Assembly: GCA_965194655.1 (NCBI GenBank)
Contig: OZ239148.1
Span: 1,488,001-1,552,000, forward strand
Direction of reading: 5' to 3'
DNA length: 64,000 nucleotides
Source: Hahnella lacustris
GTDB lineage: Bacteria; Pseudomonadota; Gammaproteobacteria; Burkholderiales; Burkholderiaceae_A
Shown here piece by piece: positions 31,847-40,642 of the stretch. A program made the position numbers and the translations under genes. Below the pieces are notes generated by a model. The model was not told where the DNA came from and made no database searches. It worked only from the letters and a program-made list of their open reading frames with translations. Each line of letters opens with the position of its first letter. Position 1 is the stretch's first letter.

Positions 31847-33044
31847 AACCGCTCTGGTTCTGACGGGTGGGGGCGCTCGAGCGGCATACCAGTCTGGGGT
31901 GCTGAGGTCCATCGCGAAGATCCAGGCAATCTATGGCCAGTCTGCGAACCCCTTTCCGATTGTCTGCGGCACCTCTGCAGGCGCGCTCAATGCCGCTGCG
32001 ATCGCGTGCGGTGCAGATCAGTTCGGGGCGGCCACACGCGCCCTCAAGCAGGTCTGGACAGAGCTTCATGTTGAACAGGTCTATCGGGCGTCTGTCGCTG
32101 ACATGATCGAGGGGGGATTTCGTTGGCTCTCTCTCATGAGCATTGGCTGGCTGATTGCTCGCGGCAAGTTTGCGCCCAAAAGCATCTTGGACAACACACC
32201 ATTGGGCGACCTGCTGCGCATGCACATCCCCCTGCGACGCCTTCCAGACTTACTGCAAACGTATGCGCTGGACGCGTTGGCCATCACCGCGTCCAGCTAC
32301 AGCAGTGGAGAACATGTCACCTTCTATCAGGGAAAGCAGTCCATAGCGGCCTGGAAGCGCAATCAGCGCATCGCCATTTCAACCACCATCCACTACGACC
32401 ACCTGTTGGCCAGCGCCGCCATTCCGCTCATTTTTGCGCCCGTTGCACTTCCCTTGAACGGACCCCGAGCCTATTTCGGCGACGGATCCGTCCGACAGAC
32501 CTCACCGCTCTCTCCTGCCATTCACATGGGGGCTGAGCAGCTCTTTGTGATTGGCTCAGCCAAGCCGCCAGAGCCCAGCACTGCAGACGCGCAGGACGCG
32601 CCCGCCCCGAGCCTGTCGGAGGTCATTGGACACAGCCTATCGAGCATCTTCATTGATGCGCTTCCAGCAGACCTTGAGCGACTCGAACGAATCAACCAGA
32701 CGCTCTCACGCGTTCCCGCCGGGTCTGCTGAAGTCAATGGTCTGCGCCCCATTCGAGTGATGACCATCTTCCCCAGCCAGCGCATCGACCACCTCGCGCA
32801 GGCTCACCTCCAAGCACTCCCTCAGAGCGTTCAGCGATTGATGCGCCTGTTGGGCGATCGCAGTCAGCGGCAGACCAAAGCGGCCCGGGGAGGAGCCCTC
32901 CTCAGCTACCTCCTCTTTGAATCTGCCTTCACCCGAAGCCTGGTTGCCCTCGGTGAACAAGACGCCTGGAATCAGCGACAGCAGATTGCCGACTTTTTGG
33001 GATTCTCAGAACCCAACAAAAACGCCCACGATCAGCGCAGCTGA
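31773..33044 (+). CDS. Patatin-like phospholipase
   Basis: 423 residues from the ATG at 31773, which is 74 nt inside the kinase gene; no start codon exists in frame between there and the conserved domain, so overlap is required. Oxyanion loop LTGGGARAAYQSG (about 31-43), nucleophile elbow GTSAG with Ser68, and the catalytic Asp in FGDGSVRQ (DGS instead of DGG/DGA). The C-terminal 120 residues are helical. Cytoplasmic lipid acyl hydrolase. The 3' end overlaps the convergent cytochrome gene by 39 nt. Confidence 0.88.
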   Translation: MPTSPNPPRWRPSQSASDNSSPPPKTALVLTGGGARAAYQSGVLRSIAKIQAIYGQSANPFPIVCGTSAGALNAAAIACGADQFGAATRALKQVWTELHVEQVYRASVADMIEGGFRWLSLMSIGWLIARGKFAPKSILDNTPLGDLLRMHIPLRRLPDLLQTYALDALAITASSYSSGEHVTFYQGKQSIAAWKRNQRIAISTTIHYDHLLASAAIPLIFAPVALPLNGPRAYFGDGSVRQTSPLSPAIHMGAEQLFVIGSAKPPEPSTADAQDAPAPSLSEVIGHSLSSIFIDALPADLERLERINQTLSRVPAGSAEVNGLRPIRVMTIFPSQRIDHLAQAHLQALPQSVQRLMRLLGDRSQRQTKAARGGALLSYLLFESAFTRSLVALGEQDAWNQRQQIADFLGFSEPNKNAHDQRS

Positions 33045-33683
33045 GAAGGCCCATGAACCTGCGGCGCGCAACCGATCGACGCTGCGATCGACCACGCCAG
33101 TCACTTGCCCTGAATGAGGAGTGGGGCCATACCCTGTGATCATCGGCCGCACAAGATTCTGTCCCTTACGGATTCGGTAGAACAGGATGGCGATCACGTG
33201 AAGCAGCACCAATCCCATCAGAAGCGGCTCAGTGGTGAGATGCACCCAGCCCGCCCATTCCACCCAATCACTGGACACGACGGCGACCAGGGGGCCGTCA
33301 TAGGCGATTTCGTCCGTCGTCGCCAGCCCCGCCAGGGCCTGGATCAGGAAGACGCCCAACAAGGCCACCACCGACAGCGCTCCCAAGGGGTTGTGGCCTA
33401 AGCCGGACCACGCCTGCCCGCGGAGATATGCCACCAGGCGCGCAGGCGTCGGCAGAAACTGGGAAAACCTTGCGGTCGCCCCGCCCCAGACGCCCCAGAT
33501 CAGCCGAAAGAGCAGAAGGGAGAGCACGAATCCGCCGATCCGACCGTGCCAGTCCATCAGGCCGAGCTTAACGGTGACGAAAGACCCCAGCACTCCGAGC
33601 GCCAGTAGCCAATGAAAGAGACGCGTGGGCAAGTCCCACACGAGGACTTGTGGTTCATGAGCAGAGGGCTTCGAGGGCTTCAT
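33006..33683 (-). CDS. Cytochrome b561-type membrane protein
   Basis: 225 residues from the ATG at 33683; longer frames would run into the divergent peptidase promoter. VWDLPTRLFHWLLALGVLGS (residues about 15-34) and DWHGRIGGFVLSLLLFRLIWG carry haem-type His residues, with two more in VHLTTEPLLMGLVLLHVIAILFY, the pattern of Ni-Fe-hydrogenase/thiosulfate-reductase b-type cytochromes. Four to five helices. It would shuttle electrons between quinone and a soluble c-type cytochrome. No dihaem cytochrome c partner is encoded next to it. Confidence 0.88.
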   Translation of the reverse strand: MKPSKPSAHEPQVLVWDLPTRLFHWLLALGVLGSFVTVKLGLMDWHGRIGGFVLSLLLFRLIWGVWGGATARFSQFLPTPARLVAYLRGQAWSGLGHNPLGALSVVALLGVFLIQALAGLATTDEIAYDGPLVAVVSSDWVEWAGWVHLTTEPLLMGLVLLHVIAILFYRIRKGQNLVRPMITGYGPTPHSGQVTGVVDRSVDRLRAAGSWAFSAALIVGVFVGF

Positions 33684-33738
33684 AGGAGTAAATCCTACCC
33701 TGGGCGAATCCCTCTCAGCTTGCGTATCATCAACTTCC

Positions 33739-36468
33739 ATGAAAACCTCTCGCGCGATCCTCTGCGGCCTCGCTGCCGCCCTCTCTCTCTCCATTCAGCC
33801 CCTTGCACTCGCTCAGACACGAGCACCCAAGCCGGTCGAGGTTAGACAGGTCGAGGGCATTCAAGAGTACCGGCTCTCAAACGGACTGCAGGTGCTTCTG
33901 GTGCCTGATGCCTCGAAGCCCACAACGACCGTGAACCTGACGATTCGCGTCGGTTCGAAGCATGAGAACTACGGCGAAACAGGCATGGCTCACCTGCTCG
34001 AGCATCTTCTCTTTAAAGCCTCCGATCAGTACCCAGATGCCCTCGCGGAGTTCAGTCGACGAGGCTTTCGAGCCAACGGAACCACCTGGCTAGACCGCAC
34101 CAACTACTTCGCCAGCTTTGCTGAGAATGAGGCCAACCTGAACTGGTACTTGGGGTGGCTTGCAGACGCCATGATCTCGGCCAAGGTGTCCCGAAAGGAT
34201 CTGGATACCGAGATGACGGTGGTCCGCAACGAGATGGAGATGGGTGAGAACAGCCCCTTCGGTGTGCTCTTCGAGCGCACCGTGGCCGCCATGTACCAAT
34301 GGCACAACTATGGCAACAGCACGATTGGGGCCCGCTCAGACGTGGAAGGCGTCAGCATTGATCGCCTCCGCGCCTTCTACAAGCGTTACTACCAGCCTGA
34401 CAACGCCACGCTGGTGATCTCCGGAAAATTCAAGCCTGAGCAGGTCCTCGCCACCCTGCAGAAAACCTTTGCTCCGATCCCCAAGCCCAAACGCGTCCTT
34501 CAACCGCTCTACACGCGCGACCCCGTCCAAGATGGATCGCGTGAGGTCACCATTCGGCGGGTGGGCGGCGTACCGTTGCTGCTGGCCGGCTACCATATCC
34601 CCGAAGGTGCTCACCCCGACACTGCAGCGATTGAACTGCTCAACCGGATGCTGAGCGAGGCCCCTGCTGGGCGCCTGCACAAGGCGCTGGTGGAACAGAA
34701 GCTCGCGGCCGAGGTCTTCGGGTTCAACGCCAATCTCGCTGACCCCGGCTTCCTGCTCTTTGGTGCGCAGCTCTCGCCAGATCAAGATTCAATGGCTGCC
34801 CGAAAGGCCCTGATCGACACCCTGGAGGGCCTCTCAAAAGCACCGCTGACCGAGGAAGAACTGGTCCGCGCGAAAGCCAACTGGCTTCGTGACTGGGATC
34901 AACAGTTCACGGACCCAGAGAAGGTGGGCGTCGCCCTGAGTGAGGCCATTGCACAAGGCGATTGGAGGCTCTTTTTTCTGATGAGAGATCGAGTCAAGGC
35001 CGTCGACCTTGCGACAGTTAATCGGGTCGCAACGCAGTGGCTTCTTGCAGACAACCGAACCTTGGCGAACTATCAGCCCACGGCCAAACCCAACCGCGCA
35101 CCGAGCCTGACCCCTATCAATCTAGAGGCGCAGCTTGCGCAGTTCAAGCCCGTCAAGTCCGTGAGCCAGTCCGAGGCGTTTGACGTGACCCCGGCCAATA
35201 TCTCCAAACGCACCCAACTCGTGAAGGTGGCTCCGGGACTCTCGCTCTCGCTGCTGAGCAAGTCTGTTCGAGGCCAAGCCGTCAAAGCCAATCTCACGCT
35301 TCATCTCGGAAGCCTCGACACCCTCAAGGGCCAGGGTGTGCCCGGCACGCTGTTGCCCATGCTGCTCGACAAAGGGACCCACAGCATGAGCCGCCAGGCG
35401 CTTCAGGACAAGCTGACAGCGCTCCAGAGCACCGTGCAGTTCAGCGGAAATGCAGAGCGCATCACAGCCTCCATCGTCTCCACGCGAGAGCGTCTGCCTG
35501 AGGTCCTCTCGTTGGTCGCGCAGATGCTGAGGGAGACCCGCATCGACTCAGCAGTCTTTGAGGAGGTGCGAGCACAAGTGCTCGCCATGATCGCTTCCCA
35601 GAAGGACGAACCTGAGGCGCGGGCGGAGAATGCACTTGACCGCTGGAACAATCCTTATCCCAAGGGCGATGTCCGCTACTCGATGGACTTTGCCGAGTCA
35701 GAGGCTGCGATCCGAACAGTCAGCCGTGAGGCGGTCATCGACTTCCATCAGCGCATGCTCGGACTCGGTCATGCACAGCTCTCCGTCGTGGGCGACTTTG
35801 ACGCAAAAGGCCTTGAATCTGCCATTCGCAATGCGTTTGAGGGATGGGCACCCAAGGCGGCCTATCAGCGCCTGCCTCGTCCTCATGTGCCTGCCAAAGC
35901 CACGCGCATCCAGATTCAGACACCGGACAAGCAGAATGCCGCACTTGCACTCAGACTGCCACTGACCCTCCAAGAGTTCAGCGCTGACCATGCAGCCCTT
36001 TTGGTTGCGAATTTTGCGTTCGGAGGGTCGACGAGTGCCCGGCTCTGGATGCGCATCCGTGAGAAAGAGGGTCTCTCTTACGAGGTTCGCTCTCGGCTGG
36101 TGATGAATCCTTTTGAACCTGCTTCTCGTTTGGAAGGTTGGGCCATCTTCGCTCCGCAGAATCGAGCCAAGGTAGAGAAGGCCTTTGCTGAGGAGTTCGC
36201 GAAAGCCAAGCAAGACGGTTTTGGCAAAGATGAGATTGAGGCGGCCAAGCGCGGGCTCCTGAATTTCCGACAACTCGCAAGAGCTCAAGACGACCGACTG
36301 GCGTCGGATCTGTCTCGACATGCAAACATGGGACGCCCCTTTGCGAAAGAGGCAGAGTTCGACCAACAAATCGCCTCAGTGACTCCCCAGCAGGCATCCG
36401 CTGCATGGAATCGATATGTTCAGCCTGAGTCGATCGCCTACGCAGTGGCTGGAGACTTTAAGGACTAA
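33739..36468 (+). CDS. M16 family zinc metallopeptidase (two-domain, pitrilysin-like)
   Basis: 909 residues with a signal peptide (MKTSRAILCGLAAALSLSIQPLALAQ). The first M16 domain has the inverted zinc motif HLLEH around residue 86 (GMAHLLEHLLFKAS) and the downstream Glu in VVRNEMEMGE. Two M16_C regions follow; the second catalytic-type half is inactive in metal motif but has SARLWMRIREKEGLSYEVRS, the usual C-terminal block. Periplasmic peptide-degrading protease of the type that clears small peptides. Transcribed alone. Confidence 0.93.
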   Translation: MKTSRAILCGLAAALSLSIQPLALAQTRAPKPVEVRQVEGIQEYRLSNGLQVLLVPDASKPTTTVNLTIRVGSKHENYGETGMAHLLEHLLFKASDQYPDALAEFSRRGFRANGTTWLDRTNYFASFAENEANLNWYLGWLADAMISAKVSRKDLDTEMTVVRNEMEMGENSPFGVLFERTVAAMYQWHNYGNSTIGARSDVEGVSIDRLRAFYKRYYQPDNATLVISGKFKPEQVLATLQKTFAPIPKPKRVLQPLYTRDPVQDGSREVTIRRVGGVPLLLAGYHIPEGAHPDTAAIELLNRMLSEAPAGRLHKALVEQKLAAEVFGFNANLADPGFLLFGAQLSPDQDSMAARKALIDTLEGLSKAPLTEEELVRAKANWLRDWDQQFTDPEKVGVALSEAIAQGDWRLFFLMRDRVKAVDLATVNRVATQWLLADNRTLANYQPTAKPNRAPSLTPINLEAQLAQFKPVKSVSQSEAFDVTPANISKRTQLVKVAPGLSLSLLSKSVRGQAVKANLTLHLGSLDTLKGQGVPGTLLPMLLDKGTHSMSRQALQDKLTALQSTVQFSGNAERITASIVSTRERLPEVLSLVAQMLRETRIDSAVFEEVRAQVLAMIASQKDEPEARAENALDRWNNPYPKGDVRYSMDFAESEAAIRTVSREAVIDFHQRMLGLGHAQLSVVGDFDAKGLESAIRNAFEGWAPKAAYQRLPRPHVPAKATRIQIQTPDKQNAALALRLPLTLQEFSADHAALLVANFAFGGSTSARLWMRIREKEGLSYEVRSRLVMNPFEPASRLEGWAIFAPQNRAKVEKAFAEEFAKAKQDGFGKDEIEAAKRGLLNFRQLARAQDDRLASDLSRHANMGRPFAKEAEFDQQIASVTPQQASAAWNRYVQPESIAYAVAGDFKD

Positions 36469-36474
36469 GGCCGT

Positions 36475-37239
36475 CTAACCACGCTGGGCGGGGGGCGCCA
36501 CGCGCGCCCCGGTCTGGCCATGTCGAAGCAAGGCCTGCTCTACAAATCCGCTGGCCTTCGCCCATTCCACGAACTGCGAGAGCGCTGATTGAGCCACCGC
36601 CCCTCGGACCTTGGCGCAGCCCATCGCCTGCTCAATGACCATAAACGGCTCATCCAGAAACCGGAGGCCCTCGACCCGTTGGCAGTCGAGCGCGAGTTGT
36701 TCGCGCACTCCAGCTGCTATCTCTGCACCTGAAGCCACAAATTCATCGACGACCGTCTGTGAAGTCTGAGCGCGCACCAGAGTGGCCTGCTGAATCGCGC
36801 GTGTGAGGTAGAGGTCGTAGGCGCTGCCTTGCCCAACCACGATTCGATGGCCAGCCTGATCTGCCTCTGACTGGTGCCTGAGCGGACTTGAATCCCGAAC
36901 CAAATAGCAGCCCTCGATCAGCACATAGGGGGGCGTGAACAAGATGGTTTCCCCCCGCTTGGGGTCGATGGCGAAAAAGCCAATGTCGGCCTTCCCTGAG
37001 GACACTGCCTCTACGGACTCCATCGCCTTGTCATAGGCCTGGAGTGACACCTCGAGCCCAAGCTGTCGTCCAAACTCCCGCGCCAGATCAACGGTGACCC
37101 CCATGGGGGCGCCAGACCCATCTCGCCCTGCCAGCACGGCATTGCCAAGATTGATGGAGGCCCTCAGCAGACCCGTTGGTGCCAACGCGCTCCGCTGTGA
37201 TGGGTCATACGCGGTTGAAGCAGGCGTCAGTGCGGACAT
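36475..37239 (-). CDS. Solute-binding-protein-like (PBPb) protein without signal peptide
   Basis: 254 residues from the ATG at 37239, chosen because AAGGAG lies 7 nt upstream. The fold is that of family 3 extracellular solute-binding proteins: GVTVDLAREFGRQLGLEVSLQAYD, SSGKADIGFFAIDPKRGETILFTPPYV, GQGSAYDLYLTR. There is no export signal at either possible start, and no permease or ATPase gene nearby, so it may be a cytoplasmic enzyme-like or sensory derivative. Ends 6 nt after the convergent peptidase gene. Confidence 0.75.
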   Translation of the reverse strand: MSALTPASTAYDPSQRSALAPTGLLRASINLGNAVLAGRDGSGAPMGVTVDLAREFGRQLGLEVSLQAYDKAMESVEAVSSGKADIGFFAIDPKRGETILFTPPYVLIEGCYLVRDSSPLRHQSEADQAGHRIVVGQGSAYDLYLTRAIQQATLVRAQTSQTVVDEFVASGAEIAAGVREQLALDCQRVEGLRFLDEPFMVIEQAMGCAKVRGAVAQSALSQFVEWAKASGFVEQALLRHGQTGARVAPPAQRG

Positions 37240-37306
37240 CAGGGACTCCTTGGATAGGCAGTTTAAACATGTGCTCTTATCGTAGTCCCTTTCAAGAGGA
37301 GCCGTC

Positions 37307-37624
37307 ATGATCATTGACCATCGAACCTACACCCTTAACCCAGGCCGGCAGCAGGCCTACCTCGAACTCTACGAGTCTGAGGGCTTTGAAGTTCAGAAGA
37401 AACACCTCGGCCAGCCGATTGGCTATTTCACAGTAGAAATTGGCCCACTGAACCAGGTGGTCCACCTGTGGGGATACGCGAGCATGGCCGAACGGGAGGA
37501 AAAGCGCGCTCGCATGGAATCCGATCCAGCGTGGATCGCCTACAAGAAGAAGAGCGCCGAGTCTGGGAACATCGCCCACCAAGAGAACAAGATTCTCAAA
37601 TCGACCCGGTTCTCACCTGTCTAG
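37307..37624 (+). CDS. NIPSNAP family protein
   Basis: 105 residues. IIDHRTYTLNPGRQQAYLELYE at the start and VHLWGYASMAEREEKRARM in the second half match NIPSNAP, a ferredoxin-like dimeric alpha/beta barrel common in oxidative or sulfur metabolism gene sets, of unknown biochemical role. AGAGGAG precedes the ATG. Divergent from the solute-binding-like gene across 67 bp. Confidence 0.9.
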   Translation: MIIDHRTYTLNPGRQQAYLELYESEGFEVQKKHLGQPIGYFTVEIGPLNQVVHLWGYASMAEREEKRARMESDPAWIAYKKKSAESGNIAHQENKILKSTRFSPV

Positions 37625-37642
37625 GCCTCTGATCAGGCCCTG

Positions 37643-38467
37643 CTATTGACAGTAAGCCATGGCCTGCCCTGAAGACCGCGCCGTCATCAGGGCGACCGCC
37701 GCGGCATCGATGAGGGACTGGGCTGATTGGGCATCCTCCGGAAAGAGAGCAATCCCAAGGCGGGCCCCTTGCCACTCGTCCAGGGGAATCGGCGGACTCT
37801 CCAAGCTTGCTATGAGCCGCTGCGCGACTCTCTCGACGCTCTCGAGATTAGGAATCTGATCCAGGAGCAGTGCAAACTGATCGCGCTCTAGGCGAGCCAT
37901 GAGGTCGTGCTCTCGCAATTGAGTGCGCACTTTCCCGGCCACTTCAAAGAGCAACTCATCCCCCACCTCATGACCGAAGCGCTCATTGATGCGACGAAAC
38001 CCGCGAATGTCTACGATCACCAACGCCATGAGACGTGGCTTTCCCTGGGCTGTCTGGAGACGCTCCGTGACCGCCTGAACAAAACCCCTGCGGTGCGCGA
38101 CTCCGGTCAGACTGTCGATCGCGGAGAGCCGCTCAAGGGATTGATGCAGATGCTGAACCTGGGTGATCGCGTCTAGCCATCGCTCCGCGATCTTGGCCAA
38201 TACTGCGCCCTGCTCGGCCGCCTCAGGCGAGAGACACTGGGGCTCGATGAGCCGCAGTCGACGCCCCATCGAACCCGTCGAAACCAGATACACCCCGTGC
38301 TCCGGACGCGCAGGTCCAAGTGAGAAACGGGGCATCGATTCACTGAGGTCACAGCCTGAGGCTTGGTGCAGCTCGACCAAGGCGTGCGCAAGACTGGCCC
38401 AAACCTCCTCTGCACCTGCCTGTTCGGTCAATGTGAGCGCCGCAGCACCCAGAGAAAAAGTAGCCAT
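37643..38467 (-). CDS. Degenerate GGDEF protein with intact RxxD I-site
   Basis: 274 residues from the ATG at 38467; a GTG at 38530 would add 21 residues. The N-terminal 110 residues are a GAF-like region of unknown ligand. The GGDEF domain (about 115-274) has the usual SAIDSLTGVAHRRGF start and DIRGFRRINERFGHEVGDELL, but the active-site loop is ERDQF (194-198) instead of GGDEF, so diguanylate cyclase activity is not expected. The inhibitory site RxxD (REHD, 185-188) five residues before it is preserved, which would allow c-di-GMP binding. It is divergent from the Sia-like operon by about 110 bp. Confidence 0.8.
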   Translation of the reverse strand: MATFSLGAAALTLTEQAGAEEVWASLAHALVELHQASGCDLSESMPRFSLGPARPEHGVYLVSTGSMGRRLRLIEPQCLSPEAAEQGAVLAKIAERWLDAITQVQHLHQSLERLSAIDSLTGVAHRRGFVQAVTERLQTAQGKPRLMALVIVDIRGFRRINERFGHEVGDELLFEVAGKVRTQLREHDLMARLERDQFALLLDQIPNLESVERVAQRLIASLESPPIPLDEWQGARLGIALFPEDAQSAQSLIDAAAVALMTARSSGQAMAYCQ

Positions 38468-38574
38468 GCGCGGAATGGTAGACGAAACCTCCACATGGCT
38501 ACAACCACAAGAGTGAAGCAATTCGGACACGAAATTGTCACGCCTGCGTGTTGAACTTCCGTTTCACCAAAATC

Positions 38575-39186
38575 ATGCAGCCGACGGCGGGGAGGCCATA
38601 CGTGGATGCAAACAGCTTTCTGATGTTCCGCAAGGAGCTCAGCTCCCGAGGAATCGTTTTCTCGTACAGTGGGTATCTCAACGATGACATCCTGACTGGT
38701 ATTGGCAATGCGCTGCGCACCAAGCTCGCACTCGACCATACCGACGCCAAGATTTCACGCGGAATCTTTTCCGCGTTCGTGGAGCAGGTTCAGAACGTCA
38801 TTCGTTACTCCGCCGAATCCCGCGGCCCCGAGCTCGACGAAGACGGCGAACCCGTGGACGACCCCTTTCTTCAGGAGATTCGCTACGGGCTGGTGGCGAT
38901 TGGCGACCATCCGGACGGGGTTCGGTTTGTCACCTGCGGAAACATGATCGAGACCCAACATGTGGATCGCATTCGGGAGGCACTCGAGTCCATTAAGGGG
39001 CTCGACCGCAAGGAGCTCACCAAGCTTATGCGCGAGCAGCTCAAAGATGGGCCCCCAGAGGGCTCCAAAGGCGCAGGCGTGGGCTTCATCTCGATTGCGC
39101 GTGAGGCCAATGGCCGGTGGGAGTACGAGATTCTGCCCACTGAGGACCCCAACTATTGCTTCTTCTGCTTTGAAGCGCACTTTTGA
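38575..39186 (+). CDS. SiaB-like protein kinase
   Basis: 203 residues from the ATG at 38575 (a GTG at 38548 is possible; neither has a clear ribosome binding site). It shows the SiaB/GHKL-related pattern: SSRGIVFSYSGYLNDDILTGIGNALRTKL (in pieces), an N box with Glu70 and Asn74 (FVEQVQNVIRYSAE), VRFVTCGNMI, and a lid-like GSKGAGVGFISIAREA. In Pseudomonas aeruginosa SiaB phosphorylates SiaC and opposes the phosphatase SiaA. Here it heads a four-gene operon with a SiaC-like protein 11 nt downstream. Confidence 0.85.
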   Translation: MQPTAGRPYVDANSFLMFRKELSSRGIVFSYSGYLNDDILTGIGNALRTKLALDHTDAKISRGIFSAFVEQVQNVIRYSAESRGPELDEDGEPVDDPFLQEIRYGLVAIGDHPDGVRFVTCGNMIETQHVDRIREALESIKGLDRKELTKLMREQLKDGPPEGSKGAGVGFISIAREANGRWEYEILPTEDPNYCFFCFEAHF

Positions 39187-39197
39187 GCTGAGACAAC

Positions 39198-39584
39198 ATG
39201 GACAAAATCTCTATTGCATTAACCGCACGTACACCTGCTGTGGAATTCGACCCCGAGGCCCGCACCTTTGTGCTCAGTGGAGAGTCGTATCCTGAGGATC
39301 CCTTTAAGTTCTTCGCGGAGCCCCTGGCTACGATCAATGCATTTCTGGACCAGTCACACGAGGGCCCGGTTCACTTTTCTTTCAAGCTCACCTATTTCAA
39401 TAGCTCCTCAGCGAAGGTGCTCATGGATATGTTCTGCGCGCTAGAAGAGTCTGCTGCGCGCGGGAATGACATCTCAGTCGATTGGGTATACGCCGAAGAC
39501 GATGACAACATGCTAGAGCTCGGGGAGGAGTTCTCTGAGGAGCTTTCTGCTGCCAAGTTCACGCTCAAGCCCATCGCTGAGTAA
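39198..39584 (+). CDS. SiaC-like (DUF1987) switch protein
   Basis: 128 residues matching DUF1987, a STAS-related fold. TARTPAVEFDPEARTFVLSGESYPEDPFKFFAEPL (in pieces, 9-43) and KLTYFNSSSAKVLMDMF (63-79) are characteristic. In P. aeruginosa SiaC the residue after FN is the phosphorylated Thr68; here Ser69 takes that position, followed by two more Ser. The unphosphorylated form of SiaC activates SiaD. In this operon the gene directly after it (2 nt gap) is a class III nucleotide cyclase, so that is the predicted target. Confidence 0.88.
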   Translation: MDKISIALTARTPAVEFDPEARTFVLSGESYPEDPFKFFAEPLATINAFLDQSHEGPVHFSFKLTYFNSSSAKVLMDMFCALEESAARGNDISVDWVYAEDDDNMLELGEEFSEELSAAKFTLKPIAE

Positions 39585-39586
39585 AC

Positions 39587-40642
39587 GTGTCGGCAGAGCT
39601 TCTCACCCAAGAACTCGAGACGCTGGCCTGGTGCGAGCGTCTCATGGAGGAGGTCCAGGGGAAGATTCCACGGGACGACTTTGAAAAGCTCCACAAGAGC
39701 TACAAGCGACTGCTCAAGGATTTCAATCGCATCATTCGCATCAGCGATCGAAATGAGCTCCGCCTTCAGAATTTGTCTGAAGAGCTCACCAAGGAGAAGG
39801 CCAAGCTCGAGGGCTTGGCCAACCAGCTCTCGAGTTATCTCCCCCGCCAGGTCTTTGAGTCCATCTTCGCCGGGAAGCAAACGCTCGAGATCAAGACCAA
39901 GCGCCGTCTGCTCACGGTTTTCTTCTCTGATATTCAGGGCTTCACCAAGATCTCAGAAGCACTGCAGCCTGAAAAGCTCACCCACTATCTGAATCAGTAC
40001 TTTTCGGAGATGTCTCGGATCGCCCTCAAGCACGGTGGCACCATCGACAAGTTCATCGGGGACGCCATGATGGTCTTCTTCGGGGATCCGGAGACCCGAG
40101 GGGATCGTGCAGACGCCTTGGCAGCCGTTTCGATGGCGGTGGAGATGCAGGAGCGTCTCGCGGAGCTCAATCTCGCATGGCAGGCCGAAGGACTCCAGTA
40201 TCCATTCATTACCCGAATGGGCTTGAACACAGGGTATTGCAATGTCGGAAACTTCGGCAGCGCAGAGCGCATGGCATACACGATCATTGGTGGTGAAGTG
40301 AACCTCACGGCCCGAATCGAGAGTGCCTGCGAGGCGGGAGGCGTGCTTCTCTCCTATGAGACCTACTCGCTGGTTCAAGACCATATGCTGGCAGTTGAAC
40401 GTGAGCCACTCACGCTCAAGGGCATTGGACGTCCCGTCAGAACCTTCGCCATCAAAAATTTTTATGGGCAGGCCACCCATACAGGTGAAGACCTTCCAAT
40501 CAAGTTAGAGCTCCCGGGTGCGAAGGAGAGCCTTGAGATTCACCCCTCGAAACTCTCACTGCCAGAGCGCATTGCGCTAGTGGCCAGCCTACGTTCAATC
40601 GCCAGTCAACTGGAAGGAGCCAGTGATGCAGCACCAAACTAG
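39587..40642 (+). CDS. Class III adenylate/guanylate cyclase in SiaD position
   Basis: 351 residues starting with GTG. Residues 1-85 are helical and probably coiled-coil (YKRLLKDFNRIIRISDRNE at 39-57 resembles the stalk of SiaC-controlled diguanylate cyclases). The cyclase homology domain (about 105-290) has metal Asp115 (FFSDIQGFT) and Asp159 (KFIGDAMMVFF), Lys155 as purine-contact residue, and Asn239/Arg243 (EVNLTARIE) for transition-state binding. Position 236, usually Asp in adenylate cyclases (GDxVN), is Gly, so base preference is open. A 60-residue tail follows. Soluble. Confidence 0.9.
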   Translation: MSAELLTQELETLAWCERLMEEVQGKIPRDDFEKLHKSYKRLLKDFNRIIRISDRNELRLQNLSEELTKEKAKLEGLANQLSSYLPRQVFESIFAGKQTLEIKTKRRLLTVFFSDIQGFTKISEALQPEKLTHYLNQYFSEMSRIALKHGGTIDKFIGDAMMVFFGDPETRGDRADALAAVSMAVEMQERLAELNLAWQAEGLQYPFITRMGLNTGYCNVGNFGSAERMAYTIIGGEVNLTARIESACEAGGVLLSYETYSLVQDHMLAVEREPLTLKGIGRPVRTFAIKNFYGQATHTGEDLPIKLELPGAKESLEIHPSKLSLPERIALVASLRSIASQLEGASDAAPN

